Below, piece by piece: positions 43,801 through 54,089 of a stretch of 64,000 nucleotides of DNA. The notes beneath the pieces were generated by a model that did no database searches, had not been told where the DNA came from, and saw only the letters and a list, made by a program, of their open reading frames with translations. Within the stretch, counting starts at the first letter, position 1; every line of letters begins with the position of its first letter. This stretch comes from Megaustenia siamemsis. Taxonomy: Eukaryota > Mollusca > Gastropoda > Stylommatophora > Ariophantidae. Made by a program: the position numbers and the translations under genes. The stretch lies in the NCBI GenBank assembly GCA_032433765.1, contig JAVIAB010000049.1:25191602-25255601 (forward strand). The letters are read 5' to 3'.

Positions 43801-44412
43801 TTGATGGAGCCTGTCATTGGTACCCCGACGACCCCTAGGTTGATGGAGCCTGTCAGTGGTACCGTAACGACCCCTAAGTTGATGGAGCCTGTCAGTGGTA
43901 CCCGACGACCCCTAGGTTGATAGAGCCTGTCAGTGGTACCCCGACGACCCCCAGGTTGATAGAGCCTGTCAGTGGTACCCCGACGACCCCCAGGTTGATA
44001 GAGCCTGTCAGTGGTACCCCGACGACCCCTAGGTTGATAGAGCCTGTCAGTGGTACCCCGACGACCCCCAGGTTGATAGAGCCTGTCAGTGGTACCCCGA
44101 CGACCCCCAGGTTGATAGAGCCTGTCAGTGGTACCCCGACGACCCCCAGGTTGATGGAGCCTGTCAGTGGTACCCCGACGACCCCCAGGTTGATGGAGCC
44201 TGTCAGTGGTACCGCAACGATCCCAGGTTGATGGAGCCTGTCAGTGGTACCCCGACGACCCCTATGTTGATGGAGCCTGTCAGTGGTACCGCACGACCCC
44301 AGGTTGATGGAGCCTGTCAATGCTACCCGAACGATCCCCAGGTTGATGGAGCCTGTCAGTGGTACCCCAACGACCCCTAGGTTGATGGAGCCTGTCAGTG
44401 GTACCCCATCGA
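40885..44412. repeat. 39-bp minisatellite, about 90 copies, in phospholipase intron
   Basis: Units with GAAGTCTGTCAGTGGTACCC repeat every 37-40 bp, mostly 39. Sub-blocks differ: ATGATCCCAGG at the left, poly-C variants with TTGTTGAAGTTTG at 41.27-41.6 kb, GATGAAGTC/GATGGAGTC in the middle, GATGGAGCC and GATAGAGCC at the right. The 13-residue frames on both strands are artefacts. It occupies most of the intron between 45403 and 39935. Confidence 0.97.
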
Positions 44413-44590
44413 CTCCACATCGAAGGTTTGCTACCACGGAGCGCCACTCTGTCTCTTGTTTTGGTGGTGCAGGTTGTCATAGTGACTTGTCCATGTTTTG
44501 ATGTTACTCGTCCATGTAAGTCTTGGTCTGCCTCTTTTACCTTGTATTATCCCTTCCAAGATCACTTCTAGTTGGCTGTCAGTCATCATC
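44413..44590 (-). mobile_element. LINE type 4 3' end abutting the 39-bp array
   Basis: The minus strand reads a VVANLRCG-ending tail matching 34530-34595, with frameshifts. Where other copies have (ATG)n after this point, here the 39-bp array begins at once. Confidence 0.75.
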
Positions 44591-44619
44591 ACAGACTAAT
44601 AAACAAGTAGAAAATGTCT

Positions 44620-45055
44620 TCACCTAGACCCTCCGCGTGACGTCACATTGAGCTTGTAATTCGTTCCCCACCCATCTCTATTCTGGGAGAAATGTTTGAT
44701 CTTATCTAATGAGTCTATGCCTGCCAACTTTGCTTCTCTTATAAGTGTTCTTTTCAGTGTCTCTCTGGATCTTTCTCTTTTTCTGTATCCTGATGTTTCC
44801 CATAGAAGTGCCTGTTTTAGAATTCTCTTGTTGTCTCTTCTCAGCACATGTCTGACATATGTCCATCTTCTCTTCCTAATTGTAGACGAGATCGTTGGTT
44901 GCATGACCATTTCTCTTATCTCTATATTAGTCTTGAATTCATTCCATTGCACACAGAGTATTCTTCTTAGACATTTGTCTTCACAGGCGTCTAGTTTTCT
45001 CTCAATCTCTTTTGTTGTTTTCCAGCTTTACAATCGTATGTAAGTGTTGAGAATT
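44620..45055 (-). mobile_element. LINE 3' fragment, further lineage
   Basis: The minus frame reads WNEFKTNIEIREMV, IRKRRWTYVRHVLRRDNKRI, LKQALLWETSG and IDSLDKIKHFSQNRDGWGT, the typical order of LINE carboxyl tails, differing in sequence from types 1-4. A short conserved VTSRG end is present. No RT motifs are retained. Confidence 0.85.
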
Positions 45056-45360
45056 CATTTGAGTTGAATATTCTAAGTTGGTGTTCTTGCTAAATACTTT
45101 TTTAAAATTTCCATATTGTGTCCATATTTTCAAAATGCATTGCTGCTTCTGCTATCCTGCTTCTGATCTCTTTCATTGTTTCACCTTCTTGATCTACATT
45201 GCTATATATATAGATACATATAACAGCACAATATTCTACAACCATGGATGGTTTCCTCATCTAGGGTTGTCCCTAAGCGAGTCTCAGGGTAAGGTTGTTA
45301 GCCCTACCCCCCAACGGTCCACGAAAGACGGAAAGTAAACACGGCCCCCATCTTGGCAAT
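45056..45360. other. Intron sequence of the phospholipase gene
   Basis: No repeat or exon was recognised between the LINE fragment and the penultimate exon, apart from the possible short-isoform end at 45370-45403. Confidence 0.45.
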
Positions 45361-45369
45361 AACCGGAAG

Positions 45370-45375
45370 TTTATT
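45370..45375 (-). terminator. Intronic AATAAA overlapping an in-frame stop
   Basis: If the donor at 45403 is not used, the phospholipase frame reads ten more codons (VSSTCVNSVE) to a TAA at 45371-45373. That TAA is itself part of AATAAA at 45370-45375, so it could serve an intronic polyadenylation event giving a short isoform. No transcript evidence is available. Confidence 0.35.
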
Positions 45376-45403
45376 CAACAGAGTTGACACATGTGCTACT
45401 GAC

Positions 45404-45573
45404 CTCTTTGATGTCATTGATGTGCAGTGACGTGTTGAACTCCATCAACTGACTGAGCCGCTCAAAGTCGTTGTGGGTGTACGTGAAGTTAAATGTTGAA
45501 TACGGAGCTCTTGGGTCATCAAAAACATCAAATTCGGCAAAATCAAATTCTTCTTTCGTCTCCCTTGGGATCT
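45404..45573 (-). CDS. PLA2G4A: Cytosolic phospholipase A2, penultimate exon
   Basis: This 170-bp exon lies between the acceptor CATTGACCAG and the donor GAG|GTCAGT. With one base from the previous exon it encodes 57 residues: EIPRETKEEFDFAEFDVFDD, PRAPYSTFNFTYTHNDFERL and SQLMEFNTSLHINDIKE. This is the PRET / DFDIFDD / STFNF / F-N-T / IKE series that is conserved near the end of the cPLA2-alpha catalytic domain. That enzyme releases arachidonate from membrane phospholipids after calcium-driven translocation. The exon itself carries no catalytic residue. It is in phase with both neighbours. Confidence 0.93.
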
Positions 45574-45699
45574 CTGGTCAATGAAAGAGAACAGAAGTTA
45601 TTGACCATGGTCAACAGTGACAGTAGTGTCAATGTTAAGAAATGCATACAATTGTGAAGCTACAATGAAGCTACAGTGAAGCTAATTGTGAGGAGAAAT

Positions 45700-45850
45700 G
45701 GAAAAAAAAATAGATATAGAAAAAAAAGGTATGGTTAAAACTTCACGTAACAAGTGGACAACACACACTAGAACGACGTTTCGGCCCAATAGGCCGTCAA
45801 CAGGAACAACAATACAACACACATTCAAATGTGTGTTTAAAATAAACAAT
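45700..45850 (-). mobile_element. Interspersed element D, copy 2
   Basis: The minus strand carries GTTGACGGCCTATTGGGCCG then AAACGTC, then GTCCACTTGTTACGTGAAGT. The same order appears on the plus strand at 46060-46215, so the two copies form an inverted pair 210 bp apart within the phospholipase intron. GGCC and GGCC can pair as a small hairpin before GAAAC. Confidence 0.72.
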
Positions 45851-45872
45851 AATAAAGAATATACTAGTGTAT

Positions 45873-45960
45873 ATATGTAGGGCAGAAGGTCTACAACAGA
45901 AATGATAAATAACTGTCGAGATCGAAAGTTGTGGAAAGACATGATCACCTACGCCAATGT
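45873..45960 (+). mobile_element. LINE type 3 extreme 3' fragment
   Basis: It encodes RRSTTEMINNCRDRKLWKDM then ITYAN, matching the last 85 bp of the 33.4-kb copy, between the two element D copies. Confidence 0.72.
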
Positions 45961-46059
45961 AATGAATTTATGTACATTTCTCTACCGAGGCCATTCCAGC
46001 ACAATACCGCTGCTACTCTATGTTTGTATATCGTCCTACATGTTTACTATAGTATATTT

Positions 46060-46215
46060 ATAATTTTTATTTTAATTTTAAATGCATATTTGTATGTATG
46101 TTGTATATTTGTTTCTGTTGAAGGCCTATTGATCTGAAACGTCATTCTGGTTTGTGCTGTCCATTTGTTACGTGAAGCTTTAACCGTACAGTTTTTTAGA
46201 TTTATTTTTTCTATA
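46060..46215 (+). mobile_element. Interspersed element D, copy 3
   Basis: TTTTAAATGCATATTTGTAT, CTGTTGAAGGCCTATTGATC then TGAAACGTC, and TTACGTGAAGCTTTAACC match copies 1 and 2. A pyrimidine-rich tract follows in all three copies. Confidence 0.72.
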
Positions 46216-46761
46216 TCTCTTTTTTTTCTATTTCTCCTAAACATTGAGAGGCAGACCAAGTAGAGACTGAGAAGAGAAAGCTAAACTCATGAGTCAACAC
46301 AACCTAATCTTCACCACCAACAGCCGTTACTATATTCTTATGTTAACTTTGACACTTCAACAAACCTTTGACACTTGTTCATGACTTTAGCTACTATCTC
46401 CAGTTCAATTCATGTCTTAGAGTTCATCGGTGCTATATAGACCCAATTCTGATCTATAAAAGCAAATTATGGAGAACTGACATACAGAAAGTCCACAGAA
46501 AAAACGACAGACTTCCATCAGAAGTGGCCTACCACAAGATGGTACAAGAGACTTGTCCAACAACGACAAAAAAACAAACCAAGCTGAAAGTAACATATTT
46601 TCCTCAAAGAAAATTACATTCTTTCAGTACCGTCCAATAATGAAATATTACCAGACAATGATTTTTTTTAAAATTGGGGGCACTGATCTTAATTGTTGCT
46701 GTATTTACCATTATATTACTGTAATAAATCAATAGTTCGTTACATTAAAACCATTATCAGA
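46216..46761. other. Intron sequence, no exon recognised
   Basis: A 90-codon plus-strand frame (46368-46640) has no recognised motif and opposes the direction of the host gene. It may be a decayed retroelement. No cPLA2-like segment is seen here. Confidence 0.4.
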
Positions 46762-47178
46762 GATTTCCGGTCAATATGGCGGAAAGGCGGCAGGGTTCGT
46801 AGAGGCTCAGTCTGAAAGGTGTTCCTTATTGCAGTTTCCTCATATTCCAAGTCCGCTTTGCTGTTGGACCTACTGAGTTTAGTGCTCTCTGCACATCGTA
46901 TGCTGTGTTTTTTTTATCCGGATCGTGTTTCCATGTCCCAACAGCTTACGATGAATAATGATATCGTATGATGAAGGACAGATTGGTTGAGTTAACTCTC
47001 GGTGCGGCTTCGCCTTACGTTTTTTGGTGTGTGCTGTGGCTGCTATGATGGGAACTGCTACTGCCTTTCTTTGGACCCATCAAAGAAATTAGATGTTACT
47101 TCGGATGATTCCACTAGCACGGGCGGTTGAGCAATTATGGATTTTAATTCGTTTGCAGTGATACCAGAGCCTTCGACT
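46762..47178 (+). mobile_element. Retroposon A copy 4, diverged
   Basis: It is collinear with the copy at 1757-2185 but with more substitutions (for example CATCGTATGCTG for CACCGTGAGCTG). It ends 44 bp before the phospholipase exon donor. The shared end GTTTGCAGTGATACC is present. Confidence 0.8.
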
Positions 47179-47221
47179 AACTACAACTACTAAAACCACC
47201 ACATGAAAAGACCCCACTAAC

Positions 47222-47408
47222 CTGGTTTCTTGTAAAACTTGAACTTCTTGTTAACAAGAGGGAAGTGTAAGACAACAGGACAGTGGGGATTGGTTGGATG
47301 ACGGAATATGTACAGCTCCTTCATGCCATCTTTGTCAAACACAGACACATCGATAGGAGGAAATGCTATTCTGTTTAGCCGAGCCCATTTCTCCGCTAAC
47401 AATAGCTC
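47222..47408 (-). CDS. PLA2G4A: Cytosolic phospholipase A2 exon (catalytic domain, C-terminal part)
   Basis: This 187-bp exon lies between the acceptor TTCCTAACCAG and the donor CCAG|GTTAGT. It encodes ELLLAEKWARLNRIAFPPID, VSVFDKDGMKELYIFRHP, CPVVLHFPLVNKKFKFY and KKP. The ELLLAEKWA opening, the FP-ID-VFD spacing and the CP-HF block are characteristic of cPLA2-alpha (group IVA). It lies just after the segment that holds the catalytic Asp in known family members, so the Ser/Asp dyad and the C2 domain would be in upstream exons, which I did not find in this window. It ends in phase 1, matching the exon at 45404-45573. Confidence 0.93.
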
Positions 47409-47444
47409 CTGGTTAGGAAACAAATGTTGACAGTTATCTGATGA

Positions 47445-49155
47445 TGATTAATTAGCACATTTAGCAAGTACTAGACTTTAGTTAGCACATTTGGCAAGTA
47501 CTAGACTTTAGTTAGTATATTTGGCAAGTACTAGACTTTAGTTAGCATATTTGGCAAGTACTAGACTTTAGTTAGCATATTTGGCAAGTACTAGACTTTA
47601 GTTAGCATATTTGGCAAGTACTAGACTTTAGTTAGCATATTTGGCAAGTACTAGACTTTAGTTAGCATATTTGGCAAGTACTAGACTTTAGTTAGCATAT
47701 TTGGTAAGTTCTAGACTTTAGTTAGAATATTTGGCAAGTACTAGACTTTAGTTAGCATATTTGGCAAGTACTAGACTTTAGTTAGCATATTTGGCAAGTA
47801 CTAGACTTTAGTTAGCATATTTGGCAAGTACTAGACTTTAGTTAGCATATTTGGCAAGTACTAGACTTTAGTTAGCACATTTGGCAAGTACTAGACTTTA
47901 GTTAGCATATTTGGTAAGTTCTAGATTTTAGTTAGCACATTTGGTAAGTTCTAGATTTTAGTTAGCATATTTGCTAAGTTCTAGACTTTAGTTAGCATAT
48001 TTGGTAAGTTCTAGACTTTAGTTAGCATATTTAGCAAGTACTAGACTTTAGTTAGCATATTTGGTAAGTTCTAGACTTTAGTTAGCATATTTGGTAAGTT
48101 CTAGACTTTAGTTAGCATATTTGGTAAGTTCTAGACTTTAGTTAGCATATTTGGTAAGTTCTAGACTTTAGTTAGCATATTTGGTAAGTACTAGACTTTA
48201 GTTAGCATATTTGGTAAGTACTAGACTTTAGTTAGCATATTTGGTAAGTTCTAGACTTTAGTTAGCATATTTGGTAAGTTCTAGACTTTAGTTAGCATAT
48301 TTGGTAAGTTCTAGACTTTAGTTAGCATATTTAGCAAGTACTAGACTTTAGTTAGCATATTTGGTAAGTTCTAGACTTTAGTTAGCATATTTGGCAAGTT
48401 CGAGACTTTAGTTAGCACATTTGGCAAGTACTAGACTTTAGTTAGCATATTTGGTAAGTTCTAGACTTTAGTTAGCATATTTGGTAAGTTCGAGACTTTA
48501 GTTAGCACATTTAACAAGTACTAGACTTTAGTTAGCATATTTGGCAAGTACTAGACTTTAGTTAGCATATTTAGCAAATACTAGACTTTAGTTAGCATAT
48601 TTGGTAAGTTCTAGACTTTAGTTAGCACATTTGGCAAGTACTAGACTTTAGTTAGCATATTTGGCAAGTACTAGACTTTAGTTAGCATATTTGGTAAGTT
48701 CTAGACTTTAGTTAGCATATTTGGCAAGTACTAGACTTTAGTTAGCATATTTGGTAAGTTCTAGACTTTAGTTAGCATATTTGGCAAGTACTAGACTTTA
48801 GTTAGCATATTTGGTAAGTTCTAGACTTTAGTTAGCATATTTGGTAAGTTCTAGACTTTAGTTAGCATATTTGGCAAGTACTAGACTTTAGTTAGCATAT
48901 TTGGCAAGTACTAGACTTTAGTTAGCATATTTGGCAAGTACTAGACTTTAGTTAGCACATTTGGCAAGTACTAGACTTTAGTTAGCATATTTGGCAAGTA
49001 CTAGACTTTAGTTAGCACATTTGACAAGTACTAGACTTTAGTTAGCACATTTGGCAAGTACTAGACTTTAGTTAGCACATTTAGCAAGTACTAGACTTTA
49101 GTTAGCACATTTGGCAAGTACTAGACTTTAGTTAGTATATTTGGCAAGTACTAGA
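47445..49155. repeat. 30-bp minisatellite, block 1, about 57 copies
   Basis: Units CATATTTGGCAAGTACTAGA plus CTTTAGTTAG repeat every 30 bp. Two main variants, GGCAAGTACTAG and GGTAAGTTCTAG, are interleaved. The same array resumes at 52900 and 57395 on either side of the duplicated 3.7-kb segment. Confidence 0.98.
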
Positions 49156-49584
49156 CAGTAGTAAGGAAGGGGGTTTAGTGCAAGGATTTGAACATTTTGC
49201 AGTATCATGCAACATTGGCATGTATCGTGCAGCTCAATCTCGTCGTGCAGCATGTATCGTGCAATCTCAGGTGACCTCGCTCGGCGCGGGTGGTCTTACC
49301 TCAAGTGGTCAAGTGGTCGGCCTCGTCTTATCTCAAAGTGGTCAAGTGGTCGGCCTCGTCTTATCTCAGGTGCGACCAGTGGTTCTAAAACTTGTAGGTG
49401 TGTTTGGAGACCAGTGGTTCTAAAACTTGTTGGCTATGGAGACCTCTAAAACTTGTATGTCAGTCTAAAACTTGCGGGTGGTCGAGTGTGATGGCAACAG
49501 GAGGCAAATATGGAAAACTTGTATGTCAGTCTAAAACTTGCGGGGGGTCGTGTTATCATGTGATGGCAAAAAAAAAAAGGCAAA

Positions 49585-50141
49585 GGGGTGTTAGTAACGA
49601 TCATCATCGGAGGGCCACCTCGGTCATCATCATCGGCGCTGGTCGACGGCGGTCGCTGGTCGTCGCTGGTCGTCGTCGTCGTCGTCGTCGCGGGTCGGCT
49701 CGGGCAACATCATCATGTGTAGTGATTAATGGTCGTCGCTGGTCGGCTCGGGCAACATCATCATGATTAAATAGTGACGCTCTCTCTCTCTCTTATCATC
49801 ATCATCATCATCATCAAGCCACACCCTCAACAACATCATCACCAAGCTACACAAATTGACACATCATCATCATCATCATGTGCCACCCTCAACAACACCA
49901 TCACCAAGCCACACAAATTGACACATCATCATCATCATCATCATCATGTGCCACCCTCAACAACATCATCATCAAGCCACACCCTCAACTCTCTCTCTCT
50001 CTCTTATCATCATCATCATCAAGCCACACCCTCAACAACACCATCATCATCACCAAGCTACACAAATTGACACATCATCATCATCATCATCATCATCATC
50101 ATGTGCCAACCTCAACAACATCATCATCAAGCCACACCCTC

Positions 50142-50180
<39 letters not shown>

Positions 50181-50370
50181 CATCATCATCATCAAGCCAC
50201 ACCCTCAACAACACCATCACCAAGCTACACAAATTGACACATCATCATCATCATCATTATGTGCCACCCTCAACATCATCATCACCAAGCTACACAAATT
50301 GACACATCATCATCATCATCATCATCATCATGTGCCACCCTCAACAACATCATCATCAAGCCACATCCTC

Positions 50371-50415
<45 letters not shown>

Positions 50416-50425
50416 ACGCTAAAGC
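49585..50425. repeat. Composite GTC / ATC / CT simple-sequence region, copy 1
   Basis: GGTCGTCGTC runs are followed by about eight modules of (ATC)n, a CCACCCTCAACAACATCATC block and (CT)n. The Ser/His/Pro frames are artefacts. Confidence 0.9.
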
Positions 50426-50502
50426 AAAACAAAAAAGTCGCTCTATATTTCACATATATTTATTAATACAACAAATACACAACACATATGAGAAAATATT
50501 TA

Positions 50503-50940
50503 TTACTGTCCGATTGGTGATAATTTTAAGCGTCTGGGTTTCCTCCCTCCTGTTTTGGCTGTACTGTCTGTTTGTGTTAAATGTCTATCAAACACAGGGG
50601 CGTAGGAAGTTTCATTAGCCTTCACAACACAACCGCCCTCCATTTTGACAAAACCTTTGGCCGTAATCAGACCTATCACTACACGGGTCGGTGTTTGAGA
50701 CAAACATAAATTGTCTTGACTGTTGGAGAACATCCCGCTAGCGATGGAAAATGTCTTGATGGTAACCCTCTTGATCGGGTACCGAGCATTCCCGCTTAAG
50801 AGAGCCTTTTCGTGAGCCAGAGAAATCGCGGGGTTTAGCTTAGCTTACCTGACCACGAGCGCGGCGTAGGTGATAACACTCTTATAACCCGCAGACCTAT
50901 CGTGAGTCATGAGGCTGAACACATCCTTAGAAGGCGTGTT
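50503..50940 (-). pseudogene. Polinton/Maverick-type capsid-like gene fragment, copy 1
   Basis: One minus-strand frame covers 146 codons to a TAA at the left end. It contains NPAISLAHEKALLSGNARYP then IKRVTIKTF and later PTRVVIGLI. This is the order of the second half of the capsid-like proteins carried by Polintons in invertebrate genomes (often listed as F54H12.2-like). An in-frame TAA at 50845-50847 breaks it, and the carboxyl part after GLITAKGF is unlike the family. The 5' half of the gene is missing. This is an old, non-functional copy. Confidence 0.68.
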
Positions 50941-51206
50941 AGAAAATATTAGAAGTAAATATCGAGTCTAATGAAAAAGCAATAGAAAATGAACGCGAAA
51001 CTTAGAAATATAAAAATGAAAACGAGCGTGAAACTTATGTAAAAATAACGAACGAACCTTATAAAATTTAGGCAACCGCATCGACATGTACCTCGGCACG
51101 GGAGGGAGCGGATTATATGGAAAAGCATCTCGACTAACTGAAAGTTATTAAAATCGCGAAATAATAATAACTCGAAAGAAATAAATGAGCGGAAAACTAT
51201 GTAAGA

Positions 51207-51560
51207 ACCCCACCGGAAGTGCCCTGTTTATGTCTGGTGTCTGCTGACTTTGGAGCGCTTGGTGTACTTGAGCGATAGTGATAGGTTAGTAGATTATACA
51301 ACATCAATGAAAAACATTAAATTTAAAACAGAAGACGAAGATATATTTTATTCTTTTATTATCTCAATAGGTGTATAACATACAGTGGATATTATATAAC
51401 ATTACAAACATATTTAGTACACTGAGTAAATATATAGTACAGGGATAACCTTTATTTATAGCTATGTAGTTGGGTGTCTGCTTAGTTCTATGTCATAAAT
51501 GAATCATAAGGGGTGAAACTGTTAGAGATTGCTGGGTAGTCTAAACTGGTAGTGTAAAGA
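51207..51560. repeat. Element U segment, copy 1 of 3
   Basis: About 355 bp including CGGAAGTGCCCTGTTTATGT and GTTGGGTGTCTGCTTAGTTC recurs at 55703-56057 (nearly identical, part of the duplication) and at 63346-63698 (roughly 85-90% similar). It lies on the 3' side of the gene fragment at 51562-51797. Confidence 0.88.
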
Positions 51561-51561
51561 G

Positions 51562-51797
51562 TTAAATATCTAAAGGCGTAGTCGAGACGTTATCATCAGC
51601 TACATTTCTTTTTATATATAGAAATAGGAAAGAGCCTTTCTTGTTTGACTGTAGGAAAATATGGAATTATTTAAGACTTTGAAACCTACATTTTTCCCAC
51701 CCTTAGCCTTTTGCGTAGCGAGAACCTCTAAAAACATATCTTTAGCTAATTTGCTGTGTTGCTTACTTAACCCTTTACAACTGATTTTATCGTAATC
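51562..51797 (-). pseudogene. Mobile-element protein C-terminal fragment, possibly Polinton polymerase, copy 1
   Basis: The minus frame reads DYDKISCKGLSKQHSKLAKD and later KNVGFKVLNNSIFSYSQ and ALSYFY to a stop. In another frame DDNVSTTPLDI follows, ending at a TAA. The pattern (a K-G start, an R/K-GF-V-N block, a Y-Q block, then V-T-PLDI at the end) is one I associate with the carboxyl terminus of a protein in large invertebrate DNA transposons, possibly a protein-primed DNA polymerase. The frame break and the adjoining 21-bp array show it is dead. Family assignment is uncertain. Confidence 0.45.
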
Positions 51798-51799
51798 CC

Positions 51800-52440
51800 C
51801 AAGGTCAGAAACCTACGAGTGAAGGGCAGAAACCAAGGAGGGAAGGTCAGAAACCAAAGAGGCAAGGGCAGAAACCTAGGAGGCAAGGGCAGACACCTAC
51901 GAGTCAAGGGCAGAAACCAAGGAGGGAAGGTCAGAAACCAAAGAGGCAAGGGCAGAAACCTAGGAGGCAAGGGCAGAAACCTAGGAGGCAAGGGTAGAAA
52001 CCTAGGAGGCAAGGGCAGAAACCTAGGAGGCAAGGGCAGAAACCTAGGAGGCAAGGGCAGAAACCAAGGAGGGAAGGTCAGAAACCAAAGAGGCAAGGGC
52101 AGAAACCTAGGAGGCAAGGGCAGAAACCTAGGAGGCAAGGGTAGAAACCTAGGAGGCAAGGGCAGAAACCTAGGAGGCAAGGGCAGAAACCTAGGAGGCA
52201 AGGGCAGAAACCAAGGAGGGAAGGTCAGAAACCAAAGAGGCAAGGGCAGAAACCAAAGAGGCAAGGGCAGAAACCTAGGAGGCAAGGGCAGAAACCTAGG
52301 AGGCAAGGGCAGAAACCTAGGAGGCAAGGGCAGAAACCTAGGAGGCAAGTTCAGAAACCTAGGAGGCAAGGTCAGAAACCTAGGAGGCAAGGTCAGAACC
52401 TTCTAGGAGGCAAGGTCAGAAACCTAGGAGGCACCTCGAT
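51800..52440. repeat. 21-bp minisatellite, about 30 copies, block 1
   Basis: Units AGGCAAGGGCAGAAACCTAG plus G repeat every 21 bp, so frames on both strands are open (KGRNLGG on plus, PPRFLPL on minus). They are artefacts. Confidence 0.96.
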
Positions 52441-52900
52441 GGACAGCTAGACAACCGAAGAAGCGTTTTACAATCTCAATATGACTAACCCCCTTGTGGG
52501 TATACCTTTTCTAATACGGTTATCATTCTGTCGGCATATTATCGTTTGTTTTTAATTATAATCTTAGTAGCATGTTGACAGTGCCACTATTGCGTGCTTT
52601 TGGTTAATTTGACGAAACCAGCTGTTATAATGCTTACATTTCAGTATTCGATTTTCAATTTCTCCACTTATCGTTAATTTTCGCGTTTTCCCCCTCTCTT
52701 TCTCTATAAATATATGTGTAAATAAAAAAGACATTATTTGTTTGACTAAAACCATGGTTTTTATATTTTGCTATATGTTTGTACATATGTTATCATCATC
52801 TACTAAACGTTTTAAACAGTATAAAAAAGGTGACAAATTATAATCACCGTCTTCTCATATAGAAAACTATTACTAACGAAGAACATATCTTTTATATCTT
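52441..52900. other. Right part of duplicated segment, copy 1
   Basis: AT-rich sequence with no recognised gene. A 63-codon minus frame has no known motif. Confidence 0.4.
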
Positions 52901-53661
52901 TAGTTCTAGATTTTAGTTAGCACATTTGGTAAGTTCTAGATTTTAGTTAGCATATTTGCTAAGTTCTAGACTTTAGTTAGCATATTTGGTAAGTTCGAGA
53001 CTTTAGTTAGCACATTTAACAAGTACTAGACTTTAGTTAGCATATTTGGCAAGTACTAGACTTTAGTTAGCATATTTAGCAAATACTAGACTTTAGTTAG
53101 CATATTTGGTAAGTTCTAGACTTTAGTTAGCACATTTGGCAAGTACTAGACTTTAGTTAGCATATTTGGCAAGTACTAGACTTTAGTTAGCATATTTGGT
53201 AAGTTCTAGACTTTAGTTAGCATATTTGGCAAGTACTAGACTTTAGTTAGCATATTTGGTAAGTTCTAGACTTTAGTTAGCATATTTGGCAAGTACTAGA
53301 CTTTAGTTAGCATATTTGGTAAGTTCTAGACTTTAGTTAGCATATTTGGTAAGTTCTAGACTTTAGTTAGCATATTTGGCAAGTACTAGACTTTAGTTAG
53401 CATATTTGGCAAGTACTAGACTTTAGTTAGCATATTTGGCAAGTACTAGACTTTAGTTAGCACATTTGGCAAGTACTAGACTTTAGTTAGCATATTTGGC
53501 AAGTACTAGACTTTAGTTAGCACATTTGACAAGTTCTAGACTTTAGTTAGCACATTTGGCAAGTACTAGACTTTAGTTAGCACATTTAGCAAGTACTAGA
53601 CTTTAGTTAGCACATTTGGCAAGTACTAGACTTTAGTTAGTATATTTGGCAAGTACTAGAC
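52901..53661. repeat. 30-bp minisatellite, block 2, about 25 copies
   Basis: Same unit as block 1. The order of variants matches the right-hand part of block 1 almost unit for unit, which fixes the duplication boundary inside the array. Confidence 0.97.
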
Positions 53662-54089
53662 AGTAGTAAGGAAGGGGTTTAGTGCAAGGATTTGAACATT
53701 TTGCAGTATCATGCAACATTGGCATGTATCGTGCAGCTCAATCTCGTCGTGCAGCATGTATCGTGCAATCTCAGGTGACCTCGCTCGGCGCGGGTGGTCT
53801 TACCTCAAGTGGTCAAGTGGTCGGCCTCGTCTTATCTCAAAGTGGTCAAGTGGTCGGCTCGTCTTATCTCAGGTGCGACCAGTGGTTCTAAAACTTGTAG
53901 GTGTGTTTGGAGACCAGTGGTTCTAAAACTTGTTGGCTATGGAGACCTCTAAAACTTGTATGTCAGTCTAAAACTTGCGGGTGGTCGAGTGTGATGGCAA
54001 CAGGAGGCAAATATGGAAAACTTGTATGTCAGTCTAAAACTTGCGGGGGGTCGTGTTATCATGTGATGGCAAAAAAAAAAAGGCAAAGG

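Larger units (their letters stand above)
49156..52902. repeat. Segmental duplication unit, copy 1
   Basis: This 3.75-kb non-array segment recurs almost base for base at 53662-57394, offset by about 4.5 kb. It contains GTGGTC/AAAACTTG repeats, a GTC-rich block, an (ATC)n/(CT)n composite, two Polinton-like gene fragments on the minus strand and a 21-bp array. Both copies are embedded in the 30-bp array, so unequal exchange between array blocks is the simplest origin. Confidence 0.93.

Noticed and set aside
44280..44480. Coding exon joining the 39-bp array to a VANLRCG peptide
   Set aside because: The non-repeat part is the 3' end of LINE type 4; the join is only the junction of the LINE with the array.
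51767..52406. Opposed 195- and 207-codon frames (KGRNLGG / PPRFLPL repeats)
   Set aside because: A 21-bp stop-free unit makes both strands open. Single-base indels in copy 2 destroy the frames, so there is no sign of protein constraint.
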